From NCBI GenBank assembly GCA_951394045.1, contig OX595999.1:372001-436000 (forward strand): a stretch of 64,000 bases of DNA, written 5' to 3'. The notes below the pieces were generated by a model. That model made no database searches. It saw nothing but the letters and a program-made list of their open reading frames with translations, and was not told the DNA's origin. The translations under genes and the position numbers were made by a program. This DNA is from Nitzschia sp. DOCU1. Its lineage: Eukaryota > Bacillariophyta > Bacillariophyceae > Bacillariales > Bacillariaceae. Position 1 is the first letter of the stretch, and the number at the start of each line of letters is the position of its first letter. Below are positions 41,577 through 52,338 of this stretch, piece by piece.

Positions 41577-43179
41577 GTTTTCAATGGATGTGATTGATTT
41601 TCGAATAAAAGAAGGATGTGATGGCCCCAAAGAGTTTCTCTGCTAGTAGAATAGAGAAGGTGGCTCAGTCGTATCTTCCTTCTCTGAGCCTGTGCTGTGA
41701 GCAATGAAGCTGTTTCAATGGTTGAAACTGCTTTGCGAATTGCCGTGTCGATACCGGTTGCTGGCCTGTTCTCTTGATAAATGCATAAAACAGGCATGCG
41801 CTATGCTACAACCGGTATCACTTCAGCCCCAGTGCAAATCGCTGCTTGGAAGCCAAAAGGGTAAGCCATCAAACTCCCGGCAGCGTCGCGAAGCCGAACA
41901 TTGACAGTACTGAATCGACGTTAATCTCTACGTACTTGCTTCGCTTCCGATGTCGCCGGACTACTCGAGTTCGCTGGTTTCTCAATAGGAGTTCGTGGAA
42001 GCGCCTTCTCGCCACCAACTCCCGCCGAAAGTTCATACCAGATACAGTGGGTTCTGGTACCTAGTAGTTTACAGTACTGTACATTGGGGAGACAAGAGGC
42101 ATATTGGTCGGTCGTAGAGAGACATAATATAGAGTGTTAGATTGTTAAATAAGCCGTAGTAAGAGCACTGGTGCCGTCAGGCGAAGCAATCCCATATGGT
42201 GTTCACCACACCCAATGCAAGAATTATGAGAAGCTGGTACTAAATCTACAGGTAGTCTACGATAATTAATGGTCGAACATTGCAACTTCAATAGCACGAG
42301 CAATATGGTCAGCGACTTTCATGTAAAGTAGTCCACAGAACTCCAACAACTCAGCATATTGTAAGGATTTATGTCAGAGGCAATAGACTTCTGATTGAAT
42401 GGTAAATCTGCTTTGTAGCATACGTATCCGCGCGCCTGCATGTGTCACACCCTCACGCCATGCTTGGGGAAGGGCTGTTCGGATGATTTTCCCCCAAGAT
42501 ATTTTCTTAGGGAAGGCTATTCCGCTAGCGATGATGTTTCTACCAAAATACCTGCTTGGGGGAGGCTCTTCGGTGGCGTTCTCCCAAGCCATTTAGCGCT
42601 TGTAAAAAAACGTCCGTTCGCTTTTTAACAAAGGTGGATGTGCGTGGTGCGTCGGAAAGCAACCTGATGACGTTAGTGGCGATGCAAAACCTTGTTCTTG
42701 TACAATACTGTAGTTTGTAGACATACATTGGCTAATAACATGCTTTGAGAGCGCGGCTTGATTGTTCTATTGCTATTCCTTTCTACAAGTAGTAGCTAGC
42801 TCGATTACCTGCTGTAATACTACTATTAAAGCAGCGATAGTACTAAAGAAAGGGAGTCGCACCGCATTTTTCACCCCAAAGACTTCCGACTATCAGCCGC
42901 TATTGCTACTTCATGATGATGGAGTACTACTACTTGTGTTAACTGTGATGTATTCGCTGGTGTCGACTACATCACCACCACGGCAACCCCAGCATTCAGC
43001 TGCTACTATAAGAGATGGGTGAAGCTCAATGATCAGTATATTCTACCCTATTTTGGTCCTCTTGATCCGACTCAAGCAGACTAGGAGCATATTTGCGCCG
43101 CAGTTTTACTATCTCAATTGGAATCAAGTTGACGACAGAATATGCCCATTGAAGGATAACCCAACCTGCATGTGTGGAA
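41577..43179. other. Intergenic region with short hairpin repeats
   Basis: 1.6 kb between the second DUF6824 gene start and the sHSP 3' end. The only structure found is the hairpin family at 42463-42588. Other frames are short and without domains. Confidence 0.4.
42463..42588. repeat. Two related stem-loops
   Basis: 42463-42498 starts CTTGGGGAAG and ends TTTTCCCCCAAG. 42555-42588 starts CTTGGGGGAGG and ends TTCTCCCAAG. Each folds on itself with a 9-10 bp stem, and both share GGCT(G/C)TTCGG in the loop. A third degraded unit lies between at about 42505-42545 (TTAGGGAAGGCTATTCCGCT). Confidence 0.55.
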
Positions 43180-43671
43180 CTAGTCTGCGATGTTGGTTGA
43201 AATTGGAATAGGCCGTGGCCCATTAGCATTTTCTGGGTGTTCTTTCAATGGTGCCGTTAATCGTAGCACTCCCCTCGACAAGTTCGCTGCAAGCTGGGAA
43301 CAATCCACCGAAGGCCCCAGCCGAATTCGGTTGGAGAATCGGATGTTGCTAGCAGCAGTAGACGAGTTGCCCTGGCTGGCATCTCCTACTGGACCCCGTC
43401 GTGCCGCCCGTTCCCCGCTCCATTGGACCACACAAGTGGGTGTTCGATCCCAAACCTGCACTTGTAGGTCCTTGGCAGCCACTCCTGGTAAATCCACGTC
43501 CACTTGAATCTCATGATCGTCTTGATGGATGTGGTATCCATGTTGTCCTCCCATTCCGCGATGGTGTTGTGGCCAGCTCGGAAACATGTCACCGCCTCGA
43601 AAGTCATCGTCGTCGTCAAAGACAGAACGGAAAATTCGATCAAGTGGCCCTTCTCCTCCTGGAAATGGCAT
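43180..43671 (-). CDS. Small heat-shock protein (HSP20, alpha-crystallin domain)
   Basis: A 163-residue single exon. The first 45 residues are acidic and Gly/His-rich (DDDDDFRGGDMFPSWPQHH). The alpha-crystallin domain covers about 47-142: IQVDVDLPGVAAKDLQVQVW is the opening beta sheet, VVQWSGER the next strand, and SRGVLRLTAPL is the signature G-x-L dimer-edge strand. The C-terminal tail has PIPIST, in the position of the I-x-I oligomer motif. It is expected to be an ATP-independent chaperone holding unfolded proteins. No organelle leader is evident, so a cytosolic location is likely. Confidence 0.85.
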   Translation of the reverse strand: MPFPGGEGPLDRIFRSVFDDDDDFRGGDMFPSWPQHHRGMGGQHGYHIHQDDHEIQVDVDLPGVAAKDLQVQVWDRTPTCVVQWSGERAARRGPVGDASQGNSSTAASNIRFSNRIRLGPSVDCSQLAANLSRGVLRLTAPLKEHPENANGPRPIPISTNIAD

Positions 43672-45324
43672 TTGAACGGGTAGTGATTAACGGAACTGAA
43701 CAGCGGGTCGGCAAGTGTATCGGTGAACACGGTGGTAATAATGAAAGGATAAACCTTTTGTGTCTCGAACAGCGTCTTCGTCGTCGTCCCCATCGTCAAT
43801 CCTTCTCGTTGCCGCCACCCGCGAATTCGATCCTTTTCGGGGCGAAAAGATAGGCGCTGCGGGAATACGTGCTAAAAGTCAACATTCCCTTTTCGCTTTG
43901 TGGTGGGCGAGGACTGACGCAGAGGAAAGAAAAAAGGCGAAATGACCGAAGGTCTCTACCTCTAGCTACCGTAGTCTGCCAACAGGGGCTTAAATTTAAT
44001 CCAGCAATTATTATCAGTCGTCATCCCAACATATGCCTTGTGGGGTTTGCAACCTCCTGGCATGTGGCTGATGAGACGATCGACCCGCCCGCCTTGTCAT
44101 TTGGCAGGCGCCTCTCAAAAGATTTTGCTTTGGGGGCAGTTTGTTCCCCGAAGAAGAGAGCCTTGATGAAGAAGGCATCTTGCGAACAAGGCAATAGATT
44201 TCGAGCACCTGGCGAACAAGGAACAGATTTCAAAGGCAATGACGGGTGATGAGTGGAACACATTCATAAGTAGAATCTACTTATTGCTGACAAATTTTTG
44301 TGAAGTATTTACATATTACATGTGCAGTATTTACGTTTTACATATGATGTATTTACGTATTACATATGCAGTATTGACATATTACATATGCTGTATTGAC
44401 ATATTTTATATGCTGCATCTACTTAATTTTAAGTCAATACGACACAAAAATGTGTCGTATCTACTTAAAAATATGTAATGTGAAGTATTGTCATATTTTT
44501 GTGAAGTATTTACATATTACATGTGCAGTATTTACGTTTTACATATGATGTATTTACGTATTACATAAGTAGTATTGACATATTACATATGCACTTGCGA
44601 CGTATTTTATATGCTGCTCCTATTTAAAATATAAGACATTTCCCTTCTTTTTTCAGCAGTGTTATAAGTGGACTCTTGCTAGGGGCAATTTACGAAGACA
44701 GAACAGGTTCTAATACAGAGCACGTACTAATGCAGTCTGGCACTGAAAGCTTTTAGACTTGGGGGCAGCTGGATGCGGGGGGATATTGATCATTTCGAGT
44801 CATGTGTGGGACTCCCCCCAGAATCTAGTAGATACTTTTAAAATGTATGCATGGCCCCGCTCGCACTCTAGAAATTGTTTCCGCCTCCAACCATCAGTGC
44901 TGCAAACTAAGGGTAGGTCTCCTGGTACCTATATACTTTGGTCTTGTCCTCATCCTCTTCGCCAGTCGACACAAAGCTAAAAGTACATGTCTCCTAGTAG
45001 CCCCTATTCCCGCGGAGCCATACGATTCGTGGCGGGAACAACTTTAGTCAAATGAATCCACTAAGACGACTACCCCGACTACCCACCTAGACTCTCGCCG
45101 TTTCCAAATCAGCAGTACAACTACCATTCGAAAGAACGCCTCGGTGTCTCGTTTCGATACGCAACGCTCTACTACAACTCCGCAAATCGATCGATTGCGA
45201 TTAATAACACTCGTAGACCCCGCCTCGCACATCGCACCAAAGACAATTTCTCTTCTACCGGTAGTTCTCTGTCAGACAAATGTTGCCAGGGTAGAAAGAA
45301 CTCCAGATATTTTTTCGGGAAACA
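43672..45324. other. Intergenic region containing AT-rich repeats
   Basis: 1.65 kb with no supported gene. The middle third is AT-rich repetitive DNA (see the entry at 44300). The last 0.6 kb shows nothing recognisable. Confidence 0.4.
44300..44567. repeat. AT-rich direct repeats around a long hairpin
   Basis: A 67-bp segment at 44300-44366 (GTGAAGTATTTACATATTAC onward) recurs identically at 44501-44567, 201 bp later. Between them many variants of GTATT(T/G)AC(A/G)TATTACATATG occur. At 44437-44460 lies a perfect hairpin, ATACGACACA-AAAA-TGTGTCGTAT, extended imperfectly by six more bases on each side (44431-44466). Confidence 0.8.
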
Positions 45325-46230
45325 TTAGGATACTCCTTTTTCTTTCTTTGCTTTTGGAAGTTTGACTGACAGTACGGTCGAGTTTTTCATCTTTTTCATT
45401 CGGCCTTTGATATTAATAGTGGTAAATTCTTTGTCCCGTCCGACCAATCGACCTTCAATTTGCTTGACTTTTTTCGTCTTGGGGTCTTGTTGCTGACAAA
45501 TGACTTCAAATCCACGGTAGGCTTCAAACATGACAGGGCCCTTTAGCTCGTCCGACGCCCCAGGCGTCGTCACCTCAATTTCGTGCAGTTCGGCAATGGC
45601 AAATCCAATGCCGCCGTCGTCCAAAGCCGCATTGATGGCGCGTGCCAAAGCCGTGACATCCACACCCCGTGGCGACATCGGAGTGGGTGCCGCCACAACA
45701 TCCTCCTCTTCATCGGCAGAATCTTCGACAGCAATCTCGTCAACTAGCGAGTCATCATCTTCTTCCTCTTCGTCGTTTTCTCGTTCGTCGTCGTCGTCCG
45801 CTCCAATTTCCTCATTTTCAATTTCTTCTTCTTCGTCGTCGTCATAGACAAGATCCTCGTCGTCATCATCCTTGTCTTCCGCCGACACGTAAGATTGCCC
45901 ATGGACTGTGACAACAATACGATCTGCCTTCCATTCAATGGTCAAATCGTCATCCTTCTGAATGCCACATTGGGAACCTGCCTGTCGAATGAGTCGTTCT
46001 CCAAATTCTTGATATCCTTCGGGAAGTGCTGCCATTACTGTAGTTCTCTTGTGTGTGGAGGAATTTTCGAGTATGCGTCCTCTTGAAAAATGGCCAAAAC
46101 GTTTGTTGTGCGTTGTTGGCGGGGCTGGGGGAACCCATGCATCGGATCCATGATGATGGGCAGCGACTAACAAGCAACACAGGACCACCGCATGATGACA
46201 ATGCCAAAAAGTCCGGCTTTGTGGTGCCAT
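45325..46230 (-). CDS. rimP: Plastid-targeted RimP-like ribosome maturation factor
   Basis: About 301 residues from the ATG at 46230. The leader has a hydrophobic signal sequence (HAVVLCCLLVAA) and then SDAWVPPAPP, close to the diatom ASAFAP-type cleavage motif, so import into the complex plastid is likely. After an N-terminal fold segment (LIRQAGSQCGI..IVVTVHG) comes a 60-residue acidic insert rich in Asp and Glu. The RimP core resumes with VDVTALARAINAALDD, IAELHEIEVTTPGASD (equivalent to the VSSPG motif) and the C-terminal SH3-like part YRGFEV..IEGRLVGRDKEFTTI. RimP assists 30S subunit maturation. The acidic insert is unusual for the bacterial protein. Assignment rests on motif order. Confidence 0.7.
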   Translation of the reverse strand: MAPQSRTFWHCHHAVVLCCLLVAAHHHGSDAWVPPAPPTTHNKRFGHFSRGRILENSSTHKRTTVMAALPEGYQEFGERLIRQAGSQCGIQKDDDLTIEWKADRIVVTVHGQSYVSAEDKDDDDEDLVYDDDEEEEIENEEIGADDDDERENDEEEEDDDSLVDEIAVEDSADEEEDVVAAPTPMSPRGVDVTALARAINAALDDGGIGFAIAELHEIEVTTPGASDELKGPVMFEAYRGFEVICQQQDPKTKKVKQIEGRLVGRDKEFTTINIKGRMKKMKNSTVLSVKLPKAKKEKGVS

Positions 46231-46663
46231 TGAAAACGTGTCTGGTGGTGTGTGTGTACCGCTATGGAATTGGGTTGTTGCAACTGTAGAGATGGCTCCG
46301 ATGATGGTAATGGTTTCTTGCAGGGGCGGGGGAGGACTTCGCGTCGCACGCGTCGGATGCGTGGTTTGTCGTTCCGCTTGCCCAGTCGCCACAATGAGAG
46401 ATAGCGAACCCCAACATCTCAAGTCATCCAACGCTTCCGACGCTTCCCACGCTTCCGACGGGATAAGAGAATCATAAGAGCATCATAAGAGAAGAATTTC
46501 CGATCGCTACGGAGTCTGTTTCAAAATGCTCTTATAAATTTAGCTTTGCTGTTATGACTAATCGGACCTTTTTGGTTTACGAGTTCCTAGCAAAAGATAA
46601 ATCTGTACGAACAGCTTCTGTAGCCCTAGTACCAGCCTATCGCCAATGCCTAGGCGGCGTTCA
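46231..46663. other. Intergenic, includes repeat C1
   Basis: It contains a short minisatellite of CGCTTCC(G/C)ACG at about 46430-46460 and then repeat C1 (46475-46555): GAGCATCATAAGAG and CAAAATGCTCTTATAAATTT. C1 matches 53881-53970. Confidence 0.55.
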
Positions 46664-47183
46664 TCTCGTTTTGACCATGATGGACCACGCCGTCGTTTGA
46701 CAGGAATCGATCAGGGCTTTCGTTCAACAGAGGTATGTTGTTAAAACAGCTATCGGTGATCGATTGCGTCAAGTCGCGGGCTTCGGGCAATAGTTTTCAC
46801 ACTTAAAATGCTCCATCTTCGTGTTTCGCGTTATTTTGACCATGACGCAACCCCATGGTCCTTCGGCTGGCCGTGAGAACTATCATGCTGGCATCAAGGT
46901 GTTGTTTTGGTTGTGATGGCTGGCCTATTACGTCGGTTTTGGGGTATTTTTCAAAGGATCAGCTTCTACGAAGAGCGCTCGTATCTGCAGTACCAGGTAC
47001 CTTATCGCTAAAACTCACGCCGTCGTTTAACCATGGCGGTACTGCGTCGTTGTCGTGAGCATGTACGATGCGGCGCAGCTACATGAAGACAAGTCATTGG
47101 AAAGGTCCTACAAGTTCGACAAATTGCTGCGGAGAAAAAAGAGAGGGCTATAGGCTTGGCAGTTAATCCTCCAGACGATTGGA
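46664..47183 (+). repeat. Dispersed repeat A, copy 1
   Basis: About 520 bp from TCTCGTTTTGACCATGATGG to CAGACGATTGGA, matching 51164-51672 over its whole length with scattered substitutions and small indels. The final 130 bp can encode a conserved peptide (YDAAQLHED, then QIAAEKK) but is not open throughout. Confidence 0.85.
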
Positions 47184-47349
47184 AACCATGGGAGGTTGAC
47201 GAGCACGTACGTGGTGGGTGTGGTCGACGATGGTTCCCGAAGAAGAGTTGCCAGCAGGTCGCGATCGCAGGTGATCGCTTTAAGGACACTGGTGGTGGCT
47301 ATTAGAGCAGGTACCGTTTGGATGCCCCCACAGAGATGCGGCGAAGAAA

Positions 47350-48104
47350 TTGGGCGCAGCCAATTCCCAGTTCGAATTCGACAACAATCATCCATTTCGG
47401 TACTTGGGAGTTCCCATTTCGCCCTTTTTGAAAACATCAGGCATTGTAGCCAAACATCGCAACGAAGAGGGTGGTATGGGAATTTACTTTTACAAGAACG
47501 TGACGGCGGGTGGCGATTGGATTATTCAAGAGACCATCTCCAATAGCGCTTGGGTGTCAACTCTGCTGCCGTCGAATGCACCACTGTCCACCTGGATTCG
47601 TTCGTTGCCAAGAACGGAACTCTGCAGCATGTAACCTGGGAAATGAGTTTTTTGAATGACGCCGACAGAGACCCCAATCCCCCCGATGATCCGGGGCCCA
47701 TTCCTGCTTCGATTCTTCGTCAATTGCGTGGCAATTCCAATGCGGACGACTTGCTCACTTTTGCCATTCTCGCCAATAAGTATTTGGCAGCAACGACGAC
47801 AAAACCATCATCATCACCCCTTACCCATAAAAGCAACTCGCTTGCTCTCATTAGTACTACTGATGCGTCATCATACAGCAGAGCATGTACTAGCCAGGTA
47901 ATTGACGAAGATTGGTTTGTTGTTCTTGGAGCCAACAACAACAGCAACAACGGCGGTCGTCTTGGTTGGACAATGAGCCAGACGGTTTCATCGTCGGACG
48001 AGGAACACAACGTCGTCCACGAATCCGACATTTTAAAAGCCCTCAATCAGTTGTTGATTCCGCAGGGGGGGGAGGACATGATCGCCATGCCGCCTGAGCT
48101 CTAA
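47350..48104 (+). pseudogene. Frameshifted coding remnant, family not recognised
   Basis: Two overlapping plus-strand frames look coding. The first runs from about 47350: SQFEFDNNHPFRYLGVPISP, then GGMGIYFYKNVTAGGDWII and LLPSNAPLST. It breaks near 47580-47605, and another frame continues: FVAKNGTLQHVTWEMSFLND, DLLTFAILANKYLA, to a stop at 48104. One missing base would join them. The 5' end is not visible and repeat A1 ends only 170 bp upstream, so it may be truncated there. The block GIYFYKNVTAGGDWI slightly recalls the opening of SET domains, but too little remains to say. Confidence 0.5.
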
Positions 48105-49725
48105 CATGCTCGCCAGCAGCAACGTCGATGGAAACCGCATATATGAATTATGCTTTGTCCGGTAGTAATACAATATAATCTTGAATAAGATCAGAATCAT
48201 ATTCGTTGCTCGTCTGCATAATATGCATGTGATCAACCTGCTTTTGCATGAGCTACTAGTGGTGGGTAGTATCATGCATGGGAACAAACGACGAAAAGAA
48301 GATCAGAAGGTAGCAGTAAGAAAAATGACCTCTATCCGCCAGGGAATTGTAGAATAAGCTTTGCAAATGATACGATAAAACTACTACCACCGGTAGTAAT
48401 ACTACTATTAAAGCAGTGCAGCTCTAGTGCCTCGTCGGGGGCGTGCGGCCCACGCGGCCCACGGCCCACACGGCCCACGCGCAGAGATGTGGAAAACCCC
48501 GTAGAAAATGTACTGGCAGCTACTGGCAGCTACCTGAGTACACTGCTACCATCACATTCATCGACATCCGAAGCTACCTTGACACATGATGACAAACTAA
48601 AAAACATCACGAACCAATAGCCAACATAGTAAACTAAAGGTATATATGAGGGAAGAGTTATTCATCCTATTAGTTGACGTAGATATCACACTCAAAGTAT
48701 CAACCGCGGTCCTCTGCCCACGTGGTCTGCGCATACGGAACTGTACAGGCACGTACGCGCGACGATGTCTTTCGACGATTTTTTCGCAAATCCCATTTTC
48801 ATTCCAACGATCGCAGAGCCAAGGTTTTTCAGGACACAGGAACAACAACAAAAGAAACCACTAACAGGACAGATAGTCAAATGATATCCTGATGCTCTGG
48901 TCCAAAATCATGAGTCAACTGTTGCTTAGCATGATACCAAACCCCAACAGTTTTTTTGCACGGCATGACAGCGCGTGATGACTAATTCGACTACGACTAG
49001 TTCGAATTTGATCGGGGGATTTGAGTAATTGGACTAAATGTCTGGCGTAAGTTGAGGCTTCGCAGCACTTGAATTTGTCTTCCGACAAAAATCCAATTCG
49101 GCACATATTCAATAACTATTCTTAGTGAAAGGTTAAAAACGGTTTGGATAATGAAGCATCTTTTTTCATTACTTTGGAAGAAGATAATGGCTGGTAGCCG
49201 AAAATTCGACGCTTGGGACGTGGGCCTCCCGTAGCTTCCAGTAGCATTTCTACGTGCGGCCCACGCGGCCCACATCGTCGCGCAGCGCGAGGGAATTTAT
49301 CAATTTCTGGCGAGGACCACTGCATTCAGACGGTTGTTTGAGTCTTTTTCTCATACATCTTAACAAAACAGGAGTCATCAGGACCAACTATCATATCTGA
49401 ATATTCATTCCTGAAAGTTGGAGACGAGAGGATGCGAGACAAGGGTCTCATTCTGTTGCGCGACGAAGCGTGCTCATCGGCCCACATCGGCCCACATCGG
49501 CCCACGTGGGCCGCGCGCCCCGACGAGGCACTAGAGATCCCCACTGCAGGAGAGAACGGGAGAACCTACGAAGGTTACATCTCGCTAGCGTCGTTGTCTA
49601 TTTCTACTAGATATCTAGGGTACCAGAGGCAACAACCTGGCGGCAGTTTACGTCCAAATTGTTGTTGAAGACCACGGTACGAGTACAATGGCGTAGTATT
49701 ACCGCACTTGGTCAACCGAGCGCCG
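48105..49725. other. Gene-poor stretch with GGCCCAC minisatellites
   Basis: No supported gene. GGCCCAC-type short repeats occur at 48444-48483, 49254-49273 and 49478-49515, each flanked by unrelated sequence. Confidence 0.5.
48444..49515. repeat. Three separate GGCCCAC(R) minisatellite clusters
   Basis: Cluster 1 (48444-48483) has GGCCCACGC, GGCCCACG and GGCCCACAC units. Cluster 2 (49254-49273) has two units. Cluster 3 (49478-49515) has ATCGGCCCAC three times, ending GTGGGCCG, so it can pair with itself. All share the 7-bp core in the same strand orientation. Confidence 0.65.
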
Positions 49726-50585
49726 CTAGCTTGCACGAGTTCCATTTCCAAGGTTTCGAATGTCGTCAACCTGTCGTTTTGGCACACGCTCTCCGACCAA
49801 GAGGGTCGCTCGTCGAAGCAAGCGATATTCGTTGATGGTTTCCATGGCATCCGTGTAACATCCAATCAAATGCCTTGGTCGTTTACTGGTGGTTATGACT
49901 GCTTGATCTCCTCTGTCATTGTCGTGAATGAAAAAGGCCCTTCGACCGTGGCACATGCGTTGGTTGTTGAAGACTAGCATGTCACCTGGATGTAAGATGT
50001 ATTCCCAGGTATAGTTGTGCGCATACGAATGTAATTGTGCTCGGAGCTCGGGACCAAGTAATGATGATGACGATGATGGCGATGGTGATGATTCCAATTG
50101 ATTGTTGTCCAAGAGACATTCCATAGCCTGGTAGGCCCGCATATAATCCTCCATATCCTTCAACGATTCGCCAACAACCGGTGGTCCTTCAAACGGTGGG
50201 GACCAGTTGATTTCTATCACGTCTTGATTGTAAGACGACGTGACGATATGCGGCTTGAAGCTGACCATGTCGGCACCAGGCCGTTGTTTGACAAATGTAG
50301 CTTCGACGCGGCCACAAAATCTCAAACAGGTCAGGTGCTACCGTTCTCAAATACTCGGCTGCCGCCATGGCATCAATCAAAATGGAAGCTCCCCCAGCAG
50401 CAGCATTCGAAACGCAGTGTAACAATTGTAGAAATGGCTTGGATTCGTAGTAAGTCAAGTCTTGATGGGGTGGTAATGCGACTGCGGTATACGCAATGTT
50501 GTGAGCATTTGGCTGACTAATGACACGAAAGGTATCCCCATACAAGGATCCATGAGATTCGAACTTTCCGAGGTCATTTTGGGGC
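49726..50585 (-). pseudogene. Truncated, frameshifted gamma-butyrobetaine/TauD-type dioxygenase
   Basis: The minus strand encodes the C-terminal catalytic domain of a 2-oxoglutarate, Fe(II) dioxygenase of the BBOX/TauD group. Upstream part: GKFESHGSLYGDTFRVIS, then YTAVALPPHQDLTYYES with the HxD iron ligands, then LLHCVSNAAAGGASILIDA. The frame breaks at the run of four A on the plus strand (50316-50319). One base fewer restores FEICGRVEATFVKQRPGADM and then INWSPPFEGPP, PGDMLVFNNQRMCHGRRAF with the distal His, and a normal C-terminus. The N-terminal half is absent: coding similarity stops where dispersed repeat B1 begins (50592). It is probably dead through truncation, although the break and boundary could hide an intron. 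Confidence 0.75.
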
Positions 50586-50591
50586 GTCGTT

Positions 50592-51151
50592 CTAGACTTT
50601 TGCGTACAGAAAACGCCGACGTAGCGTCATGGTCAAAACAACGCCATGTCGTTTTAGCGATAGAGCGCAATGTACCTGGGGCAATACGGCAACCCGTCGT
50701 AAGAACGCAACTCTGACACACCAGTCGACTCTTCCAATCGATCATCAACAACACCAACCTGCTTTAAAAACGAAAGCCTTTACGATTCCTGAAGTACAAC
50801 GGCGCCGCGTCATGGTCAAATCATTCGGAGCGAAATTTCCGAAATTTCAGCTCTCGGGGCGGCTTTGCTCTCCATCCTTCCAGACTACACGAACTCTGAT
50901 TACTTCTGGATGCTCTTTTCCCATGGTTCATGAAGAAACCAGGAGCAACCAGCGCATCCCGTGTCGTACCGTAGGTCATCGTCATCGTCGAAGGGAGAGG
51001 GTCGAAATCGCTGTTTTACTCGTGCTCGCCTGAATTGGAGATGCTGGCGGGCTCGAAAAATGAGGTTTCTTTCTAAATAAAATTTATGTTCATAATACGT
51101 TCTGTAATATGTAAATAATTCAATTGACGTTGTCGGAAGTAGTGGGACTTG
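50592..51151 (+). repeat. Dispersed repeat B, copy 1
   Basis: About 560 bp matching 53281-53847 from TAGACTTTTGCGTA to GAAGTAGTGGGACTTG. Shared blocks include AATCATTCGG.GCGAAATTTCCGA and TTTATGTTCATAATACGTTC. Its left part (TCATGGTCAAAACAACGCC, GTTTTAGCGATA) is an imperfect inverted copy of the region near 51490-51545 in A2. Confidence 0.85.
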
Positions 51152-51163
51152 ACGAGACGTTTG

Positions 51164-51672
51164 TCTCGTTTTGACCATGATGGAACACGCCGTCGTTTGA
51201 CAGGAATCGATCTGGGCTTTCGTTTAAAGAGGGAGGTGGTCCAAAAGTTGTTGGTGATCGATTGCGTCAAGTGGCGGGCTTCGGGCGATAGTTTTCACAA
51301 CTAAAATGCTCCATCTTCATGTTTCGCTTTATTTGGACCATGACGCACCCCCGTGGTTCTTCGGCCGGCCACCCGACCTATCTCATGCTGCACCAGGGTG
51401 TTATTTTGGTTGTAATGGCTGACTGATTGCGTCAGTTTTGGGGCATTTTTCAAAGCATTGAAGAGCGCCGCCGTATCTGCAGTACCAGATACCTTATCGC
51501 TAAAACTCTCGCTGTCATTTGACCATGACGGTACTGCGTCGTTGTGGGGAGCTTATACGATGCAGCGCAGCTGAAGACGAAGTCATTGGAAACGTCCTAC
51601 AAGATCGGCACAATGCTGCGGGAAAAAATGAGAGGGCTATCGGCTTGGGAGTTAATCCTCCAGACGATTGGA
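51164..51672 (+). repeat. Dispersed repeat A, copy 2
   Basis: It matches A1 (46664-47183), with shared blocks such as GCTCCATCTTC.TGTTTCGC, TATCTGCAGTACCAG.TACC and GTTAATCCTCCAGACGATTG. It directly follows B1 with a 12-bp gap. Confidence 0.85.
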
Positions 51673-51686
51673 CAACTGCGGGGCAG

Positions 51687-52117
51687 TCGTTGTGGTGAGC
51701 CTGTACGATGCAGCGCAGCTACATGAAGACGAAAGCATGGGAAAGGTCCTACGAGCTGGACAAATTGCTGCAGAGAAGAAACGAGAGTACTATAGGCTTG
51801 GAAGTTAATGCATACCAAGGGAAGGCACATGGTGGGTGCTGTGTTTCTGACGATGATTCTGTGACCTTTGATCACCCCCCTCATCGGCTGAAGTGACCAA
51901 GAATCGTGTTTGCTTTGACGATGACAATGGCGCCCAAGACGACGGAGATGAGGAAGAGGACACCAACGAGTCCAACAAGGAAAATCCAGCGCGTCAACTG
52001 TTGACATTGATGGCGACGATGGCTAGTGGGGCGTCCTATCTCTGCTCCACGTCTACCAAGAAGAAACGACGAGACGAATTCGTGTATCGGTGGAGCATCA
52101 CAAATCGGCCGAAGTGA
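51687..52117 (+). pseudogene. Partial repeat A tail (51687-51809) leading into a frameshifted acidic reading frame
   Basis: 51687-51809 repeats the last 120 bp of A once more in tandem after A2. From ATG 51708 a frame runs through this tail (YELDKLLQRRN) and on to SDDDSVTFDHPP, then breaks in the C-run at about 51876-51881. One more C would continue it as SSAEVTKNRVCFDDDNGAQD, an acidic segment, and KKKRRDEFVYRWS to a stop at 52117. No known domain. It could be the 3' part of whatever gene family the A tail derives from. Confidence 0.4.
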
Positions 52118-52338
52118 AAGTCGAGGAGGCGTGGACTATGCTTTGTAGAATACAAAATAGAGTTTGGAACTTTGATTTGACCTATCCTGTGGATCCATTA
52201 AGAGGGTGGGAAATAAGAGAGCTTTGCGGTGGTGCTTGTGCTTCTTTCGCAATATGATTTTCTCTATTTTGCTATGATGCTACAAGTAGAAAGTAGTAAG
52301 ATCTTAATAAAGCGAACGTTATTGTTAAAAGCATGTAG

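Noticed and set aside
44300..44567. CRISPR-like array from regular AT-rich repeats
   Set aside because: Eukaryotic context, no constant repeat with unique spacers, no cas genes; it is low-complexity duplication.
45530..45847. Plus-strand Ser-rich frame
   Set aside because: Reverse reading of the acidic (GAA/GAC-rich) insert of the RimP-like gene.
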